Source: Eubacterium sp. MSJ-33
GTDB taxonomy: Bacteria > Bacillota > Clostridia > Lachnospirales > Lachnospiraceae
Assembly (NCBI RefSeq): GCF_022174665.1
Contig: NZ_CP076562.1
Coordinates: 622,001-686,000 of the forward strand
DNA: 64,000 nt
Direction: 5' to 3'
Shown: piece after piece, positions 42,957-52,735 of the stretch
How the letters are laid out: each line of letters opens with the position of its first letter
Numbering within the stretch: position 1 is the first letter of the stretch
Notes under the pieces: generated by a model
Databases searched by the model: none
Told to the model about the DNA's origin: nothing
What the model saw: the letters and a program-made list of their open reading frames with translations, nothing else
Program-made: the position numbers and the translations under genes

Positions 42957-45900
42957 TTAATCATCCAATTCATTTTCTATCATATTTACCGATACGAGTG
43001 TCGAAACGCCCTTTTCCTGCATTGTAATACCGTACAGAATATCCGCCGCTTCCATCGTACCTTTACGGTGTGTAATAACAATAAACTGTGTATCCTTCGT
43101 CAGTTTGGACAGATATTTGGCAAATCGCTTGACATTTGAATCATCAAGTGCCGCCTCAATCTCATCCAGAAGGCAGAACGGAGATGGTTTTAAGCTCTGA
43201 ATTGCAAAGAGCAGCGAAATCGCTGTCAAACTCTTCTCCCCACCGGAAAGCTGCATCATATTCTGTAGTTTTTTCCCCGGCGGCTGTGCGATGATTTTGA
43301 TTCCTGTCTCCAGAAGATCTTCCTCATCTACAAGTTCGAGATCAGCCTTACCACCTCCGAACAGCTCCTTGAATACCTTCGAGAACATCACGCGGATCTC
43401 CTTGAATTTCTCTGCAAACTGTTCCCGCATTGCACGGTCAAGCTCTGCAATGATATTTACCAGATTTGCCTCTGCCTTACAGATGTCGTCATGCTGTCCT
43501 TTTAAGAACTCATATCGCTCGGATACCTGCTTATAATCTTCTATGGCATTGACATTGACATCACCGAGCTGTTTGATTTTATTCTTCACCGCGGAAATCT
43601 CCCGCTTGAGTGATGAGATATCGTTGAATCCGGCATCCTTATAGTCAAGTGCCAGATTATAGGTCAGCTCATATTCTTCCCACATATAATTATTCAGGTT
43701 TTCTGCCTGTTCGGACAGCTTCTCAATCGACGCATTGATTTTGAATGCCGATTTGTCCAATCCGTTAATCTGCTCCGACAATTCCTCACGTTTATGGAAG
43801 AATTCTTTGTGACTCTCGTTCAAAGCATCTTTACCGGAAATGAGTTCTTCCAGCTTCTTCTCCTTGATTGCAATCATACGAATGTTTTCATCAAACTGCT
43901 GTTTTAAGATGTCTGTCCGATTCGTGAGCGTCGTAACCTCTTCGTTACCATTATTCCGCTTCAGATTGAGCGTCTGCAGATTTTCCTTTGCAGCCTGCTC
44001 CTCTGTTTTGATACGGTGAATATTCTGCATCAGGAACTCGTATTGCTGCTGTACAGTATTGAACTCCAGATTCAACTTGTTAATCAAATCTGAAGCGCCC
44101 TGCAGTTTGCCTTTTTCCTCGATCACTGCCTGCTCAAGCTTTGCAATCTCTGCTTCCAGTTCGTGAATGGCTTCCTCCTGTTTCTGATTGTTATCCTTTA
44201 ACTCCTGCTTATTTGCATTGATCTCATCAATTTGCGCTGCAAGCTCACTATTCTCCCGGTTAATACTTCCAAATCCACGTTCTACCTCGGCAAGCTTTTC
44301 CTGTACCTGTTCAAGATTCAGCGTATATGTATTCATACGAATATTCATATTCTGAATTCCAGTATTTAACGCATCTCGAATTTTCTTTTGTTTTTCCCGG
44401 TCTTCCGTCAAAAATGTGATCTGCTTTTTATGTTCCTCTAACTGCACTGAAAGATTCTCGATCTGTTCATCGATTTCTTCAAGTTCCCTCTTTCGTCCAA
44501 GCAGATTCGATGAATTTTTAAATGCTCCACCCGTCAGTGCACCGCCCGGATTGATCAGTTCTCCCTCCAGTGTTACAATACGCAGACTCTGTTTATATTT
44601 TTTTGCAAGTGTCATTGCATGGTCAATATTGTCAACAACCACAATTCGTCCAAGCAAATGCCCAATAATAGACTGGAATTTCTTATCATATCCAACCAGT
44701 TCCGACGCGATACCTATGACCCCTGACTCACGCTTTATATCTCCGTTGACACCGGAACGATCCACAATCGACTGAATCGGAAGAAACGTCGCACGTCCAT
44801 ACCGATTCTGCTTCAGATACGCGATCATATTCTTGGCAGTTACATCATCTTCGGTAACAATATTCTGAATACTTCCACCAAGCGCTGTCTCAATTGCCGT
44901 CTCATACCGCTTATCTACCTGTATAATATCTGCCACAACACCGACAATCTTCGGATTCTTCGCCTTCTGTTCCATAACACGTCGGATACTGTTTCCATAG
45001 CCTTCATAACGTTCTGTCAGATTACGCAAGGCTTCCTTCTTAGATTTCAGGCTGACAATCCGGTTGCTCGTCTCCGTAACGCCCCTGCGATTTTCTTCCA
45101 GCTTCTGACTGTGATCGCCAATCAAATTCTGGACAGATGCAAATTGTCCGTTTTTCTCGTGCAATTCACTTTCTAATTCTTTGATGCCGGACGAAAGCTG
45201 TATCTCCTCCGATTTTGCTTTTTCCTGTTCACTTGTATATTCCAGCAGCCGTTTCTTAAGTTCCGTCTTGCGAAGGTTGATATTTTCGAGCATCGTGTCG
45301 TATCTGCCAACCTTAGCCTTTAATGTACCACCTTCATTTAAATATTCTATAATATCACTTTTTGCAGTTTCAATCGCCTGTTCCTTGGCTGCTATTCCCT
45401 GTTCCAGATCGTGATACTGTTTTTTTGCATCATCAAGCACATCATCTGCATGGTCAAGCTTCTCGTCCAACTGGGATTTTTCTTCGTATAACCCGGCTAG
45501 ATCTGCTTTGTGCTTTTCTAAATTCTTTGTCTCTTTCTCAATCTGTTCCTGAAGTCCCGCATCGCTTTGCTGATATGAGAGAATCTGTTGATTGATGACA
45601 TTCATCTCGCCTTCTAACCGCTGATTGCTAAGCTTCTTCTCATGAATTTCGTTTTTTGATGCATCAATCTTCTCATTGTAGGATTCCAACTGCTGTTCAA
45701 TGCGTTCATATTCATCCTTCGCTGCCTCAAACTCATCTTTCAATCTGGATGCATCGGTTTCCACGACAGAAAGCTTCTCCTCGTAAGATTCCAGCTTTAC
45801 CTGTGTGTCATCAACATCTAAAAGAAACGCATTAATATCCAGTTTTTTCAATTCGTCCTTGAAAATCAGGTATTTTCTCGCCGTTTCCGACTGCTCCTTC

Positions 45901-46514
45901 AATGGACCGACCTGTTTTTCCAATTCCCCGAGAATGTCCTTCACACGGGAGAGATTTGCCCGTTCATTTTCCAGCGACTTCTCAGTGGCCGCCTTATTTT
46001 TCTTATACTTTACAATTCCGGCTGCCTCATCAAACAACTCCCGACGTTCCTCAGGTTTACCGGACAAAATTCGTTCAATCTGTCCCTGTCCGATAATCGA
46101 ATATCCCTCTTTACCGATACCGGTATCGAAGAACAGCGAATTGACATCCTTCAAACGGCTGACCACTCCATTGATTAGGTACTCACTCTCTCCGGAACGA
46201 TACACGCGTCTTGCAACTGTTACCTCATTATAATCTATCGGCAGGCTGTGGTCGCTGTTATCGAGTGTAATTGCCACATACGCAGATCCCTGCGGTTTCC
46301 GAAGCTCCGTACCGGAGAAAATAACATCCTCCATCTTAGAACCACGCAGCTGCTTTGCACTCTGTTCACCAAGCACCCAGCGCACAGCATCGCCAACATT
46401 ACTCTTACCCGAGCCATTTGGTCCGACAATGCCCGTAATCCCATTATTAAACTTAAATATTATCTTATTTGCAAAAGACTTAAATCCATATATTTCTATA
46501 CTTTTTAAATACAT
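42957..46514 (-). CDS. smc: chromosome segregation protein SMC
   Basis: An 1185-aa coiled-coil ATPase that compacts and separates chromosomes with ScpA and ScpB. The Walker A motif GPNGSGKSN is at 31-39, a coiled coil runs to a hinge near 510-660 (GVVADIIQVDKRYETAI to RIVTLEGELINPGGALTGG), and a second coiled coil leads to the signature LSGGEKSLTAISLLFAI and Walker B CLLDEIEAALDD. Full length. Gap to rnc is 8 bp. Confidence 0.97.
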   Translation of the reverse strand: MYLKSIEIYGFKSFANKIIFKFNNGITGIVGPNGSGKSNVGDAVRWVLGEQSAKQLRGSKMEDVIFSGTELRKPQGSAYVAITLDNSDHSLPIDYNEVTVARRVYRSGESEYLINGVVSRLKDVNSLFFDTGIGKEGYSIIGQGQIERILSGKPEERRELFDEAAGIVKYKKNKAATEKSLENERANLSRVKDILGELEKQVGPLKEQSETARKYLIFKDELKKLDINAFLLDVDDTQVKLESYEEKLSVVETDASRLKDEFEAAKDEYERIEQQLESYNEKIDASKNEIHEKKLSNQRLEGEMNVINQQILSYQQSDAGLQEQIEKETKNLEKHKADLAGLYEEKSQLDEKLDHADDVLDDAKKQYHDLEQGIAAKEQAIETAKSDIIEYLNEGGTLKAKVGRYDTMLENINLRKTELKKRLLEYTSEQEKAKSEEIQLSSGIKELESELHEKNGQFASVQNLIGDHSQKLEENRRGVTETSNRIVSLKSKKEALRNLTERYEGYGNSIRRVMEQKAKNPKIVGVVADIIQVDKRYETAIETALGGSIQNIVTEDDVTAKNMIAYLKQNRYGRATFLPIQSIVDRSGVNGDIKRESGVIGIASELVGYDKKFQSIIGHLLGRIVVVDNIDHAMTLAKKYKQSLRIVTLEGELINPGGALTGGAFKNSSNLLGRKRELEEIDEQIENLSVQLEEHKKQITFLTEDREKQKKIRDALNTGIQNMNIRMNTYTLNLEQVQEKLAEVERGFGSINRENSELAAQIDEINANKQELKDNNQKQEEAIHELEAEIAKLEQAVIEEKGKLQGASDLINKLNLEFNTVQQQYEFLMQNIHRIKTEEQAAKENLQTLNLKRNNGNEEVTTLTNRTDILKQQFDENIRMIAIKEKKLEELISGKDALNESHKEFFHKREELSEQINGLDKSAFKINASIEKLSEQAENLNNYMWEEYELTYNLALDYKDAGFNDISSLKREISAVKNKIKQLGDVNVNAIEDYKQVSERYEFLKGQHDDICKAEANLVNIIAELDRAMREQFAEKFKEIRVMFSKVFKELFGGGKADLELVDEEDLLETGIKIIAQPPGKKLQNMMQLSGGEKSLTAISLLFAIQSLKPSPFCLLDEIEAALDDSNVKRFAKYLSKLTKDTQFIVITHRKGTMEAADILYGITMQEKGVSTLVSVNMIENELDD

Positions 46515-46522
46515 ACATTACC

Positions 46523-47224
46523 TTACCTTTTTTTCGTCGACTGGTGCAGCATTTCCAGTGTTTCAAATGCAGCATATTGCTCTGCTGTTTTTTTTGAATG
46601 CGCCACCTTACGAGACATTTCTTTTCCATTCAGGACAACACGCACCGTAAATTGCTTATTGTGATCCGGTCCTTCTTCTGCCAGCAGTTCATATGTAAGA
46701 TCCAGCTTATGTTTCTGCACATATTCCTGCAGCTTCGATTTTGCATCATGGAATCGCTGTTTATGTTCAATATCCTGTAACAAAAAGTTTTTAACATAAG
46801 TTGCTGCCTGTTTTAATCCTCCATCCAGATAGATTGCACCCAACACAGATTCAAACAAGTCACATAAGATAGAATCCCTGTTTGCACCACCCGTCTGCTG
46901 TTCGCCCTTACTAAAACGCGCATGTTCTCCGAGTTTCAAATCCCGGGCAATCTTAGACAATGTAAACTCACATACCAGACTGGAACGAAGCTTTGAAAGA
47001 TCTCCCTCCGGCATGTCCGGATAATGTTCAAACAAATATTTACTGACGATAAACTCCAAAATCGCATCGCCTAAAAACTCATATCGCTCATAGGACATAT
47101 ATCGTCCAATCATCTTTTCATTCACAAAAGATTTATGTGTAATTGCTGTTTCTAAATATTTTTTATCCTGAAAAGAATATCCAATCAGCGTTTCTAATTC
47201 ACTGAGTGATTCTTCCATCTCCAT
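46523..47224 (-). CDS. rnc: ribonuclease III
   Basis: A 233-aa double-strand-specific endoribonuclease for rRNA processing. The signature ERYEFLGDAILEF is near 46-58, with the second acidic site in DLFESVLGAIYLD. The dsRNA-binding domain covers the last 70 residues (DAKSKLQEYVQKH to AAFETLEML). GGGAG lies 10 bases before ATG 47224. Order plsX-rnc-smc-ftsY is kept, but acpP is missing between plsX and rnc. Confidence 0.96.
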   Translation of the reverse strand: MEMEESLSELETLIGYSFQDKKYLETAITHKSFVNEKMIGRYMSYERYEFLGDAILEFIVSKYLFEHYPDMPEGDLSKLRSSLVCEFTLSKIARDLKLGEHARFSKGEQQTGGANRDSILCDLFESVLGAIYLDGGLKQAATYVKNFLLQDIEHKQRFHDAKSKLQEYVQKHKLDLTYELLAEEGPDHNKQFTVRVVLNGKEMSRKVAHSKKTAEQYAAFETLEMLHQSTKKR

Positions 47225-47228
47225 AATA

Positions 47229-48251
47229 TTAATTCTCCCCTTTGTTTTCTTCCGCTACAAATGTCTCAATAATCTGATTCGTAACATCCTTCTTTACAAA
47301 ATTACGACACTGCTCAATCGCGGAACGTACTTCCGTATTTTTGCTATTTCCATGAATCTTAACAACCAAACCTTTCAATCCAAGCAATGGAGCTCCTCCT
47401 TTATCATCTGCCATGTATCGTTTGAAGGTTTGCTTAATCGGTTTATAGATCATTGCTCCGCCAATCTTTGTTTTTAGGCTGCTTTTTAATGTATCTTTGA
47501 TTTCTGCCATAAACATCTTGCCAAGTCCCTCAAAGAACTTCAGCAGGACATTTCCGACAAATGCCTCACAGACCAAAACATCTGCGGAACCATTCGGAAT
47601 ATCACGTGATTCCACACTACCGATAAAGTTAATATCTTTGCATTCACGCAGCAACGGAATCGTCGATTTTACAAGTTCATTTCCCTTCTCATCCTCAGCA
47701 CCAATATTGATGATACCGACACGTGGGTTCTCGATCCCCTCAATATTCTTCATATAGATTGAACCCATTTTTGCAAACTGTACCAGATTTTCCGGTTTTG
47801 CATCTACATTTGCACCACAATCAATCAGGAGTGATGACCCGTATCGATGCGGAATTAATGGTGCTAACGGTGTCCGCTTTACCCCTTTTGCGCGTCCAAC
47901 TAAAAACTGTCCTCCTGCAAGCAATGCTCCGGAATTACCACCGGAAATACACGCTGCCGCCCTTCCTTCTTTTACCGCATTTAATGCCAGTACCATAGAA
48001 GAATTTTTCTTTTTTCGAATTGCATCCACAGGAGCATCATGACAAGTAATCTCCTCCGTTGCATTTAAAATCTCAATTCGTGTTTTATCGCATCCATATT
48101 CCTCTATATGTTGTTTTAATTCCTGTTCATTACCAGTCACAATAAATGAAATATCATCATACTGATCCATTGCCTCTGCAATTCCTTGAATAAAATATGC
48201 GCTTCCATTATCTGTTCCCATTGTATCTATTGCTATAACAATTTTTTCCAT
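47229..48251 (-). CDS. plsX: phosphate acyltransferase PlsX
   Basis: A 340-aa enzyme that makes acyl-phosphate from acyl-ACP for phospholipid synthesis with PlsY. AIDTMGTDNGSA at the start is a variant of the usual AxDAMGGDxxP. ACISGGNSGALL and FVGNVLLKFFEG are also present. It has a strong promoter at 48306-48334 and AAGG 11 bases before ATG 48251. rnc follows after 4 bp. Confidence 0.94.
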   Translation of the reverse strand: MEKIVIAIDTMGTDNGSAYFIQGIAEAMDQYDDISFIVTGNEQELKQHIEEYGCDKTRIEILNATEEITCHDAPVDAIRKKKNSSMVLALNAVKEGRAAACISGGNSGALLAGGQFLVGRAKGVKRTPLAPLIPHRYGSSLLIDCGANVDAKPENLVQFAKMGSIYMKNIEGIENPRVGIINIGAEDEKGNELVKSTIPLLRECKDINFIGSVESRDIPNGSADVLVCEAFVGNVLLKFFEGLGKMFMAEIKDTLKSSLKTKIGGAMIYKPIKQTFKRYMADDKGGAPLLGLKGLVVKIHGNSKNTEVRSAIEQCRNFVKKDVTNQIIETFVAEENKGEN

Positions 48252-48305
48252 TCTTATCCGAACCTTTCCTTACTGCAAAACATCATAGACCACATAATCT
48301 TTTAT

Positions 48306-48334
48306 ATTATAGTTGTATCGCTTTCTTTCGTCAA
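48306..48334 (-). promoter_or_regulatory. plsX promoter
   Basis: TTGACG and TATAAT on the minus strand with a 17-bp spacer, 54 bp before plsX and after the rpmF terminator. Confidence 0.75.
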
Positions 48335-48351
48335 GAAACCCAGTATAAAAA

Positions 48352-48390
48352 AAAGACTTTTCAACGAGAAGCTCTCGATGAAAAGTCTTT
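48352..48390 (-). terminator. rho-independent terminator of rpmF
   Basis: A long hairpin: AAAGACTTTTCA plus CGAGA arms with one mismatch around AGC, flanked by T runs on both sides, 15 bp after the rpmF stop. Confidence 0.88.
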
Positions 48391-48405
48391 TTTCATTTCA
48401 GTGAA

Positions 48406-48585
48406 TTACTCAGCAGAGATGATTTCTTTCTTATTATAGGAACCGCAAGCCTTGCATACTCTGTGTGGCATCATAAGCGCTCCACACTTGCTGCACTTTA
48501 CCAAGCCAGGAACTGTCATCTTCCAGTTTGCTCTACGCTTGTCACGTCTTGCTTTTGAACTTTTATTCTTAGGACAAATGGACAT
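48406..48585 (-). CDS. rpmF: 50S ribosomal protein L32
   Basis: A 59-aa zinc-ribbon ribosomal protein, too short for the usual length filter. It begins MSICPKNKSSKARRDKRRAN and has Cys-x2-Cys twice (KCSKCG, KACGS region) for zinc. AAGGAGG lies upstream of ATG 48585. It has its own promoter and terminator. Here it stands between ackA and plsX, without the DUF177 gene that often precedes it. Confidence 0.96.
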   Translation of the reverse strand: MSICPKNKSSKARRDKRRANWKMTVPGLVKCSKCGALMMPHRVCKACGSYNKKEIISAE

Positions 48586-48629
48586 CCTTACACCTCCTTC
48601 AAGAATACACTTAAAATCACACTTTGCTT

Positions 48630-48658
48630 ATTATACAAACAATTCTATATGATGTCAA
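48630..48658 (-). promoter_or_regulatory. rpmF promoter
   Basis: Consensus TTGACA and TATAAT on the minus strand with a 17-bp spacer, 45 bp before rpmF. Confidence 0.82.
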
Positions 48659-48686
48659 CGGTATTTTTCATTTTTTGATAAAATAT

Positions 48687-49877
48687 TTATTTTGCAAGAG
48701 CAACAGTTTCTCTTGCGATTGCAAGTTCTTCATTTGTCGGTACAACATATACCGGAACCTTGGAACCTTCCGTTGATATCTTTACTTCTTCTCCACGAAG
48801 CTTATTTGTCTCATCATTAATCTCAACACCCAGATATCCAAGATGGCTGCATGTATCTTTTCTTACCTTTGGATCGTTCTCACCAACACCGGCTGTAAAT
48901 ACGATTGCATCCACTCCGTTCATCGCTGCCACATAACCACCGATAAACTTCGCTGCCTGATAAGTAAATACATTCATGGCAATCTCGCAACGCTTGTCAC
49001 CTTCCGCAATTCCCTTATTCAAATCACGGAAATCGCTGGACTTTCCCGAGATACCATAGACACCGGACTCCTTATTCAGCATGTTAATGATCTCTGTGAG
49101 TGTCTTACCTTCTTTATTCGCGATATATTCAATGATTGCAGGATCAATATTACCACTTCTTGTTCCCATCGTGATACCTTCCAGAGGTGTAAGTCCCATG
49201 GTTGTATCAATTGACTTTCCGCCTTCTACCGCACAGATGCTGGCACCACCACCCAAATGGCATACAATAATCTTTGTGTCCTTAATATCCTTGCCGAGCA
49301 GTTCTGCTGTTCGCTTGGATACAAAGCTGTGGCTCGTTCCGTGGAAACCATAACGGCGAACCTTATATTTTTCATAATATTCATATGGAATACCATATGT
49401 ATATGCATAATCAGGCATAGTCTGATGGAATGCCGTATCAAAAACCGCAACCTGTGGAACACCCGGCATCAGTTCCTGACATGCACGAATACCAATCAGA
49501 TTAGCTGGGTTGTGAAGTGGAGCCAGATCACAACACTCCTCTATCGCTGCAAGCACTTCTTCATCAATCAAAACTGCAGAAGAAAACTTTTCTCCACCAT
49601 GTACAACACGATGTCCAACAGCCGCAATCTCATCCAAACTTGCAATCGCACCAAGCTTCTCATCCAGAAGATACTGCAACACAAGTTTTACCGCTGCGCT
49701 ATGATCCGGCATTGGTGCCACAATCTGTATCTTTTCCTTTCCGGTTGCCTGATGAGTCAGAGATCCATCCAGCTTAATTCTCTCACAAATACCTTTTGCC
49801 AATACCTGCTCAGACTCAGAATCAATCAACTGATACTTGAGTGATGAGCTTCCACAATTAATGACTAATACCTTCAT
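48687..49877 (-). CDS. ackA: acetate kinase
   Basis: A 396-aa enzyme that converts acetyl phosphate and ADP to acetate and ATP, the energy step of acetate fermentation. VLVINCGSSSLKYQL opens the protein; VAVFDTAFHQTMP, RYGFHGTSHSFV and CHLGGGASICA are the family signatures, and FTAGVGEND lies near 330. ATG 49877 has GGG eight bases upstream; the GTG at 49886 is less likely. Paired with pta, 20 bp apart. Confidence 0.97.
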   Translation of the reverse strand: MKVLVINCGSSSLKYQLIDSESEQVLAKGICERIKLDGSLTHQATGKEKIQIVAPMPDHSAAVKLVLQYLLDEKLGAIASLDEIAAVGHRVVHGGEKFSSAVLIDEEVLAAIEECCDLAPLHNPANLIGIRACQELMPGVPQVAVFDTAFHQTMPDYAYTYGIPYEYYEKYKVRRYGFHGTSHSFVSKRTAELLGKDIKDTKIIVCHLGGGASICAVEGGKSIDTTMGLTPLEGITMGTRSGNIDPAIIEYIANKEGKTLTEIINMLNKESGVYGISGKSSDFRDLNKGIAEGDKRCEIAMNVFTYQAAKFIGGYVAAMNGVDAIVFTAGVGENDPKVRKDTCSHLGYLGVEINDETNKLRGEEVKISTEGSKVPVYVVPTNEELAIARETVALAK

Positions 49878-49897
49878 ATTCTTCACCCTTTTACCTT

Positions 49898-50902
49898 TTA
49901 CTGATTATCAAGTGCCTGCGCCTGAACTGCCGTAATCGCTACAACACCGACGATATCATCTGCCGAACATCCTCGTGACAAATCATTAACCGGCTTTGCA
50001 ATACCTTGTGTGATCGGACCATACGCATCCGCTTTTGCAAGACGCTGTACAAGCTTGTATCCGATATTTCCGGCATCAAGATCCGGGAAGATTAATACAT
50101 TCGCTTTTCCGGCCACATCGCTGCCCGGTGCTTTTGAAGCAGCTACTTCCGGCACGATAGCGGCATCACTCTGCAGTTCACCGTCACACTTCAAATTCGG
50201 ACATTCTTCATTAACGATTCTGCATGCCTCAATCACCTTATCAATCTCCGGATGATGTGCACTGCCCTTTGTGGAATGTGATAACATAGCTACTACCGGT
50301 TCTGCCTCTACCAAAAGTTCAAACGACTTTGCAGAACTCTCTGCAATTGCTGCAAGTTCTCTTGCATCCGGGAACTGATTCAATCCTGCATCCGAGAAAA
50401 TAAATGTTCCATGCTCACCCATCTCACAATTCGGTACTACTACTAAGAAAAATGCAGATACGAGTTTTGTATCCGGTGCAGTCTTTAAGATCTGCAATGC
50501 TGCACGCAACACATTTGCAGACGAATTTACAGCTCCTGCAACCATGCCGTCTGCATCCCCAGCCTTAACCATGATGCAGCCAAAGTACAACACGTTTGTC
50601 AAAAGCAGTTCTTTTGCCTCTTCCGGTGTCATGCCCTTCTTCTTACGAAGCTCCACCAGAATTGATACATAGTCATTTAACTTATCACAGTCATATGGAT
50701 CTACAAATTTGGCTCCTGTCAAATCCAAACCAGCCGCCTTCTTTATAATCGTCTGTTTATCACCAACTAAGATAATATCGGCAATCCCTTCATGCAAAAT
50801 CTTATGTGCTGCCTCTAATGTACGCATATCCGCAGTTTCCGGTAATACAATTGTTTTTTTGTTCTGTTTTGCTCTTTTTTTAATTGAATCAATAAATGCC
50901 AC
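49898..50902 (-). CDS. pta: phosphate acetyltransferase
   Basis: A 334-aa enzyme that makes acetyl phosphate from acetyl-CoA. VLPETADMRTLEAA at the start, MVAGAVNSSANVLRAAL near 120 and AVVAMLSHSTKGSA near 205 match the single-domain form. The start is GTG 50902 with GAGGAG seven bases upstream. It is the first gene of pta-ackA behind a good promoter. Confidence 0.95.
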   Translation of the reverse strand: MAFIDSIKKRAKQNKKTIVLPETADMRTLEAAHKILHEGIADIILVGDKQTIIKKAAGLDLTGAKFVDPYDCDKLNDYVSILVELRKKKGMTPEEAKELLLTNVLYFGCIMVKAGDADGMVAGAVNSSANVLRAALQILKTAPDTKLVSAFFLVVVPNCEMGEHGTFIFSDAGLNQFPDARELAAIAESSAKSFELLVEAEPVVAMLSHSTKGSAHHPEIDKVIEACRIVNEECPNLKCDGELQSDAAIVPEVAASKAPGSDVAGKANVLIFPDLDAGNIGYKLVQRLAKADAYGPITQGIAKPVNDLSRGCSADDIVGVVAITAVQAQALDNQ

Positions 50903-50947
50903 TGTTCTTCTCCTCTGCTTTTATAGTTTCAACTCACATCTTTTTAC

Positions 50948-50976
50948 ATTATAAACAAATCAGGTTTTGTATACAA
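50948..50976 (-). promoter_or_regulatory. pta-ackA promoter
   Basis: TTGTAT and TATAAT on the minus strand with a 17-bp spacer, 46 bp before the pta GTG. Confidence 0.72.
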
Positions 50977-51041
50977 CCAAAATTCTGTAAATAAATGTCT
51001 TTTTTCACGTACAATCTATGTTCTTTCCCACCATCAAAAAC

Positions 51042-52733
51042 TTACATCTCATCCACATCCGGATTATCTACAACCAGTCTGCCCCGGCCATGTTTTTTCC
51101 CGTAATACATCGACTTATCTGCACGGTTGACAAGGATGTTTGTATCCTTACAAATAGATGGATAAGACGATAAACCAATACATACATTTACCGGAATCTC
51201 CTTGTCATTATAATGCACAATCGTAGACTGAATTTCTTTATGCATTTGCTCCAGAACCGGTAACGCCTGTTTTTCATCATATCCCGGAAGGACAAGCAAA
51301 AACTCTTCTCCGCCATACCTGCAGGCAATTCCCCCGTTTTCTTTTGCATATTTATCGTCCAAAGATGCAACCATCTTGATTACTTTATCACCTGCTAAAT
51401 GTCCATATGTATCATTGATATTTTTAAACTTATCTATATCAAACAATGCCACAGAAAGTGGCTGCTGTTTCTTCGTCGCTTTCTCTGCCGCCTTTGTAAA
51501 TAATTCCCCAAAATAGACGCGATTGTAAATCTGTGTTAAACCATCCTTGCGTGCCATATCCTGTGTCTGCAGATAAAGCTTCGTTGTTTTTAAAGAAACA
51601 TTGTATTCCACCAGACAAGTCTCGTAGTAGGAAATACCCTTCTCAAAGAAATTCTCCACATCCGATGCGACAATCATCATGCCATACTGCTTATTATCAT
51701 CGATGAGCGCAAGCTTCACCAGACTTTTAATATTCGTTTCACCTATAAACCGAAGTTCCTTTAATTCTTCGCCTGTGAGCAGTTCCGTTGTCTTTCTGCT
51801 GTTTTCAAAATCAATATATATCTTTTGAATATCCTTCCGAAGACGACGTTCCATAGATGAATAATCTGTCTTAACAATAGAAAGTCCATGTTTCTCGTTG
51901 CAAACAGACTCATCCAGATACACTGCACAAAGCTTTGGATTTTTCACATCCATGATTGCATCCACAATCACATTGATATTTTTATTGATATCGAACGACG
52001 ATGCCATATATCGCATAATTTCTGTCTGTGACTCAATCTCACGATTTGCCTGTTCCAGATCGCTGACAACCCGTGCAAGCTCAATTTTCTGATAATTCAC
52101 ACGTTCATTGACTGTCTTCACTTTCTCTTGATATTCTTTCAGTTTTTCATTTTTATCCTGCACATCATTTCGTTCCAACATAAGTTTTGTACAGTATGAC
52201 TCGTACGCATCGTAGGAATACTCCAGAAGCTCTGTCACGAAAAACACTGTAATCGCAATAACCGCCAGCACCAGTACATAACAAAACCAGAACTTCTCGG
52301 TCCGGAACCGTAATGACAGGCACAGATTCACAAATATCGGAAGAACTAAAAACATTTTTCTTAAAACGATTGTGGATTTATCATAATCAGATCCAAAAAT
52401 AATAAACTCAATCATCAACATAAACAGGAATATAAACATTCCAACAAGTAAAACTCCCTGATATGGAATAAATGCCATAAAAACACTGTATGTAACAATT
52501 TCTATCATACGGAACACAGTATTTACATGAATATTCTTGAATACTCCCGTATGATAAAATACACTGTCAAGCACGCCAAACAAAAAAATCACAGATGCGA
52601 AGGTTACACATACCGGTGTATCATCCGAGAAATTCATCACGCGCGTCAATACTGTAAGCAATACCATAAAAATATAGATTAATTTATGATAGATTGTATA
52701 ATTTTTTATCAGCTTTTCAGTAATATCCTGCAT
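51042..52733 (-). CDS. membrane diguanylate cyclase (GGDEF)
   Basis: About 563 aa. The N-terminal region has about six transmembrane segments (to about 180), then a coiled coil (about 190-250), a GAF-like sensor stretch (250-390) and a GGDEF domain with the active-site motif RYGGEEF near 475. It should make c-di-GMP from GTP. No upstream RxxD inhibition site is obvious. ATG 52733 is chosen with GGGAG eight bases upstream, 3 bp after the FtsA-like gene. The signal sensed is unknown. Confidence 0.9.
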   Translation of the reverse strand: MQDITEKLIKNYTIYHKLIYIFMVLLTVLTRVMNFSDDTPVCVTFASVIFLFGVLDSVFYHTGVFKNIHVNTVFRMIEIVTYSVFMAFIPYQGVLLVGMFIFLFMLMIEFIIFGSDYDKSTIVLRKMFLVLPIFVNLCLSLRFRTEKFWFCYVLVLAVIAITVFFVTELLEYSYDAYESYCTKLMLERNDVQDKNEKLKEYQEKVKTVNERVNYQKIELARVVSDLEQANREIESQTEIMRYMASSFDINKNINVIVDAIMDVKNPKLCAVYLDESVCNEKHGLSIVKTDYSSMERRLRKDIQKIYIDFENSRKTTELLTGEELKELRFIGETNIKSLVKLALIDDNKQYGMMIVASDVENFFEKGISYYETCLVEYNVSLKTTKLYLQTQDMARKDGLTQIYNRVYFGELFTKAAEKATKKQQPLSVALFDIDKFKNINDTYGHLAGDKVIKMVASLDDKYAKENGGIACRYGGEEFLLVLPGYDEKQALPVLEQMHKEIQSTIVHYNDKEIPVNVCIGLSSYPSICKDTNILVNRADKSMYYGKKHGRGRLVVDNPDVDEM

Positions 52734-52735
52734 GT

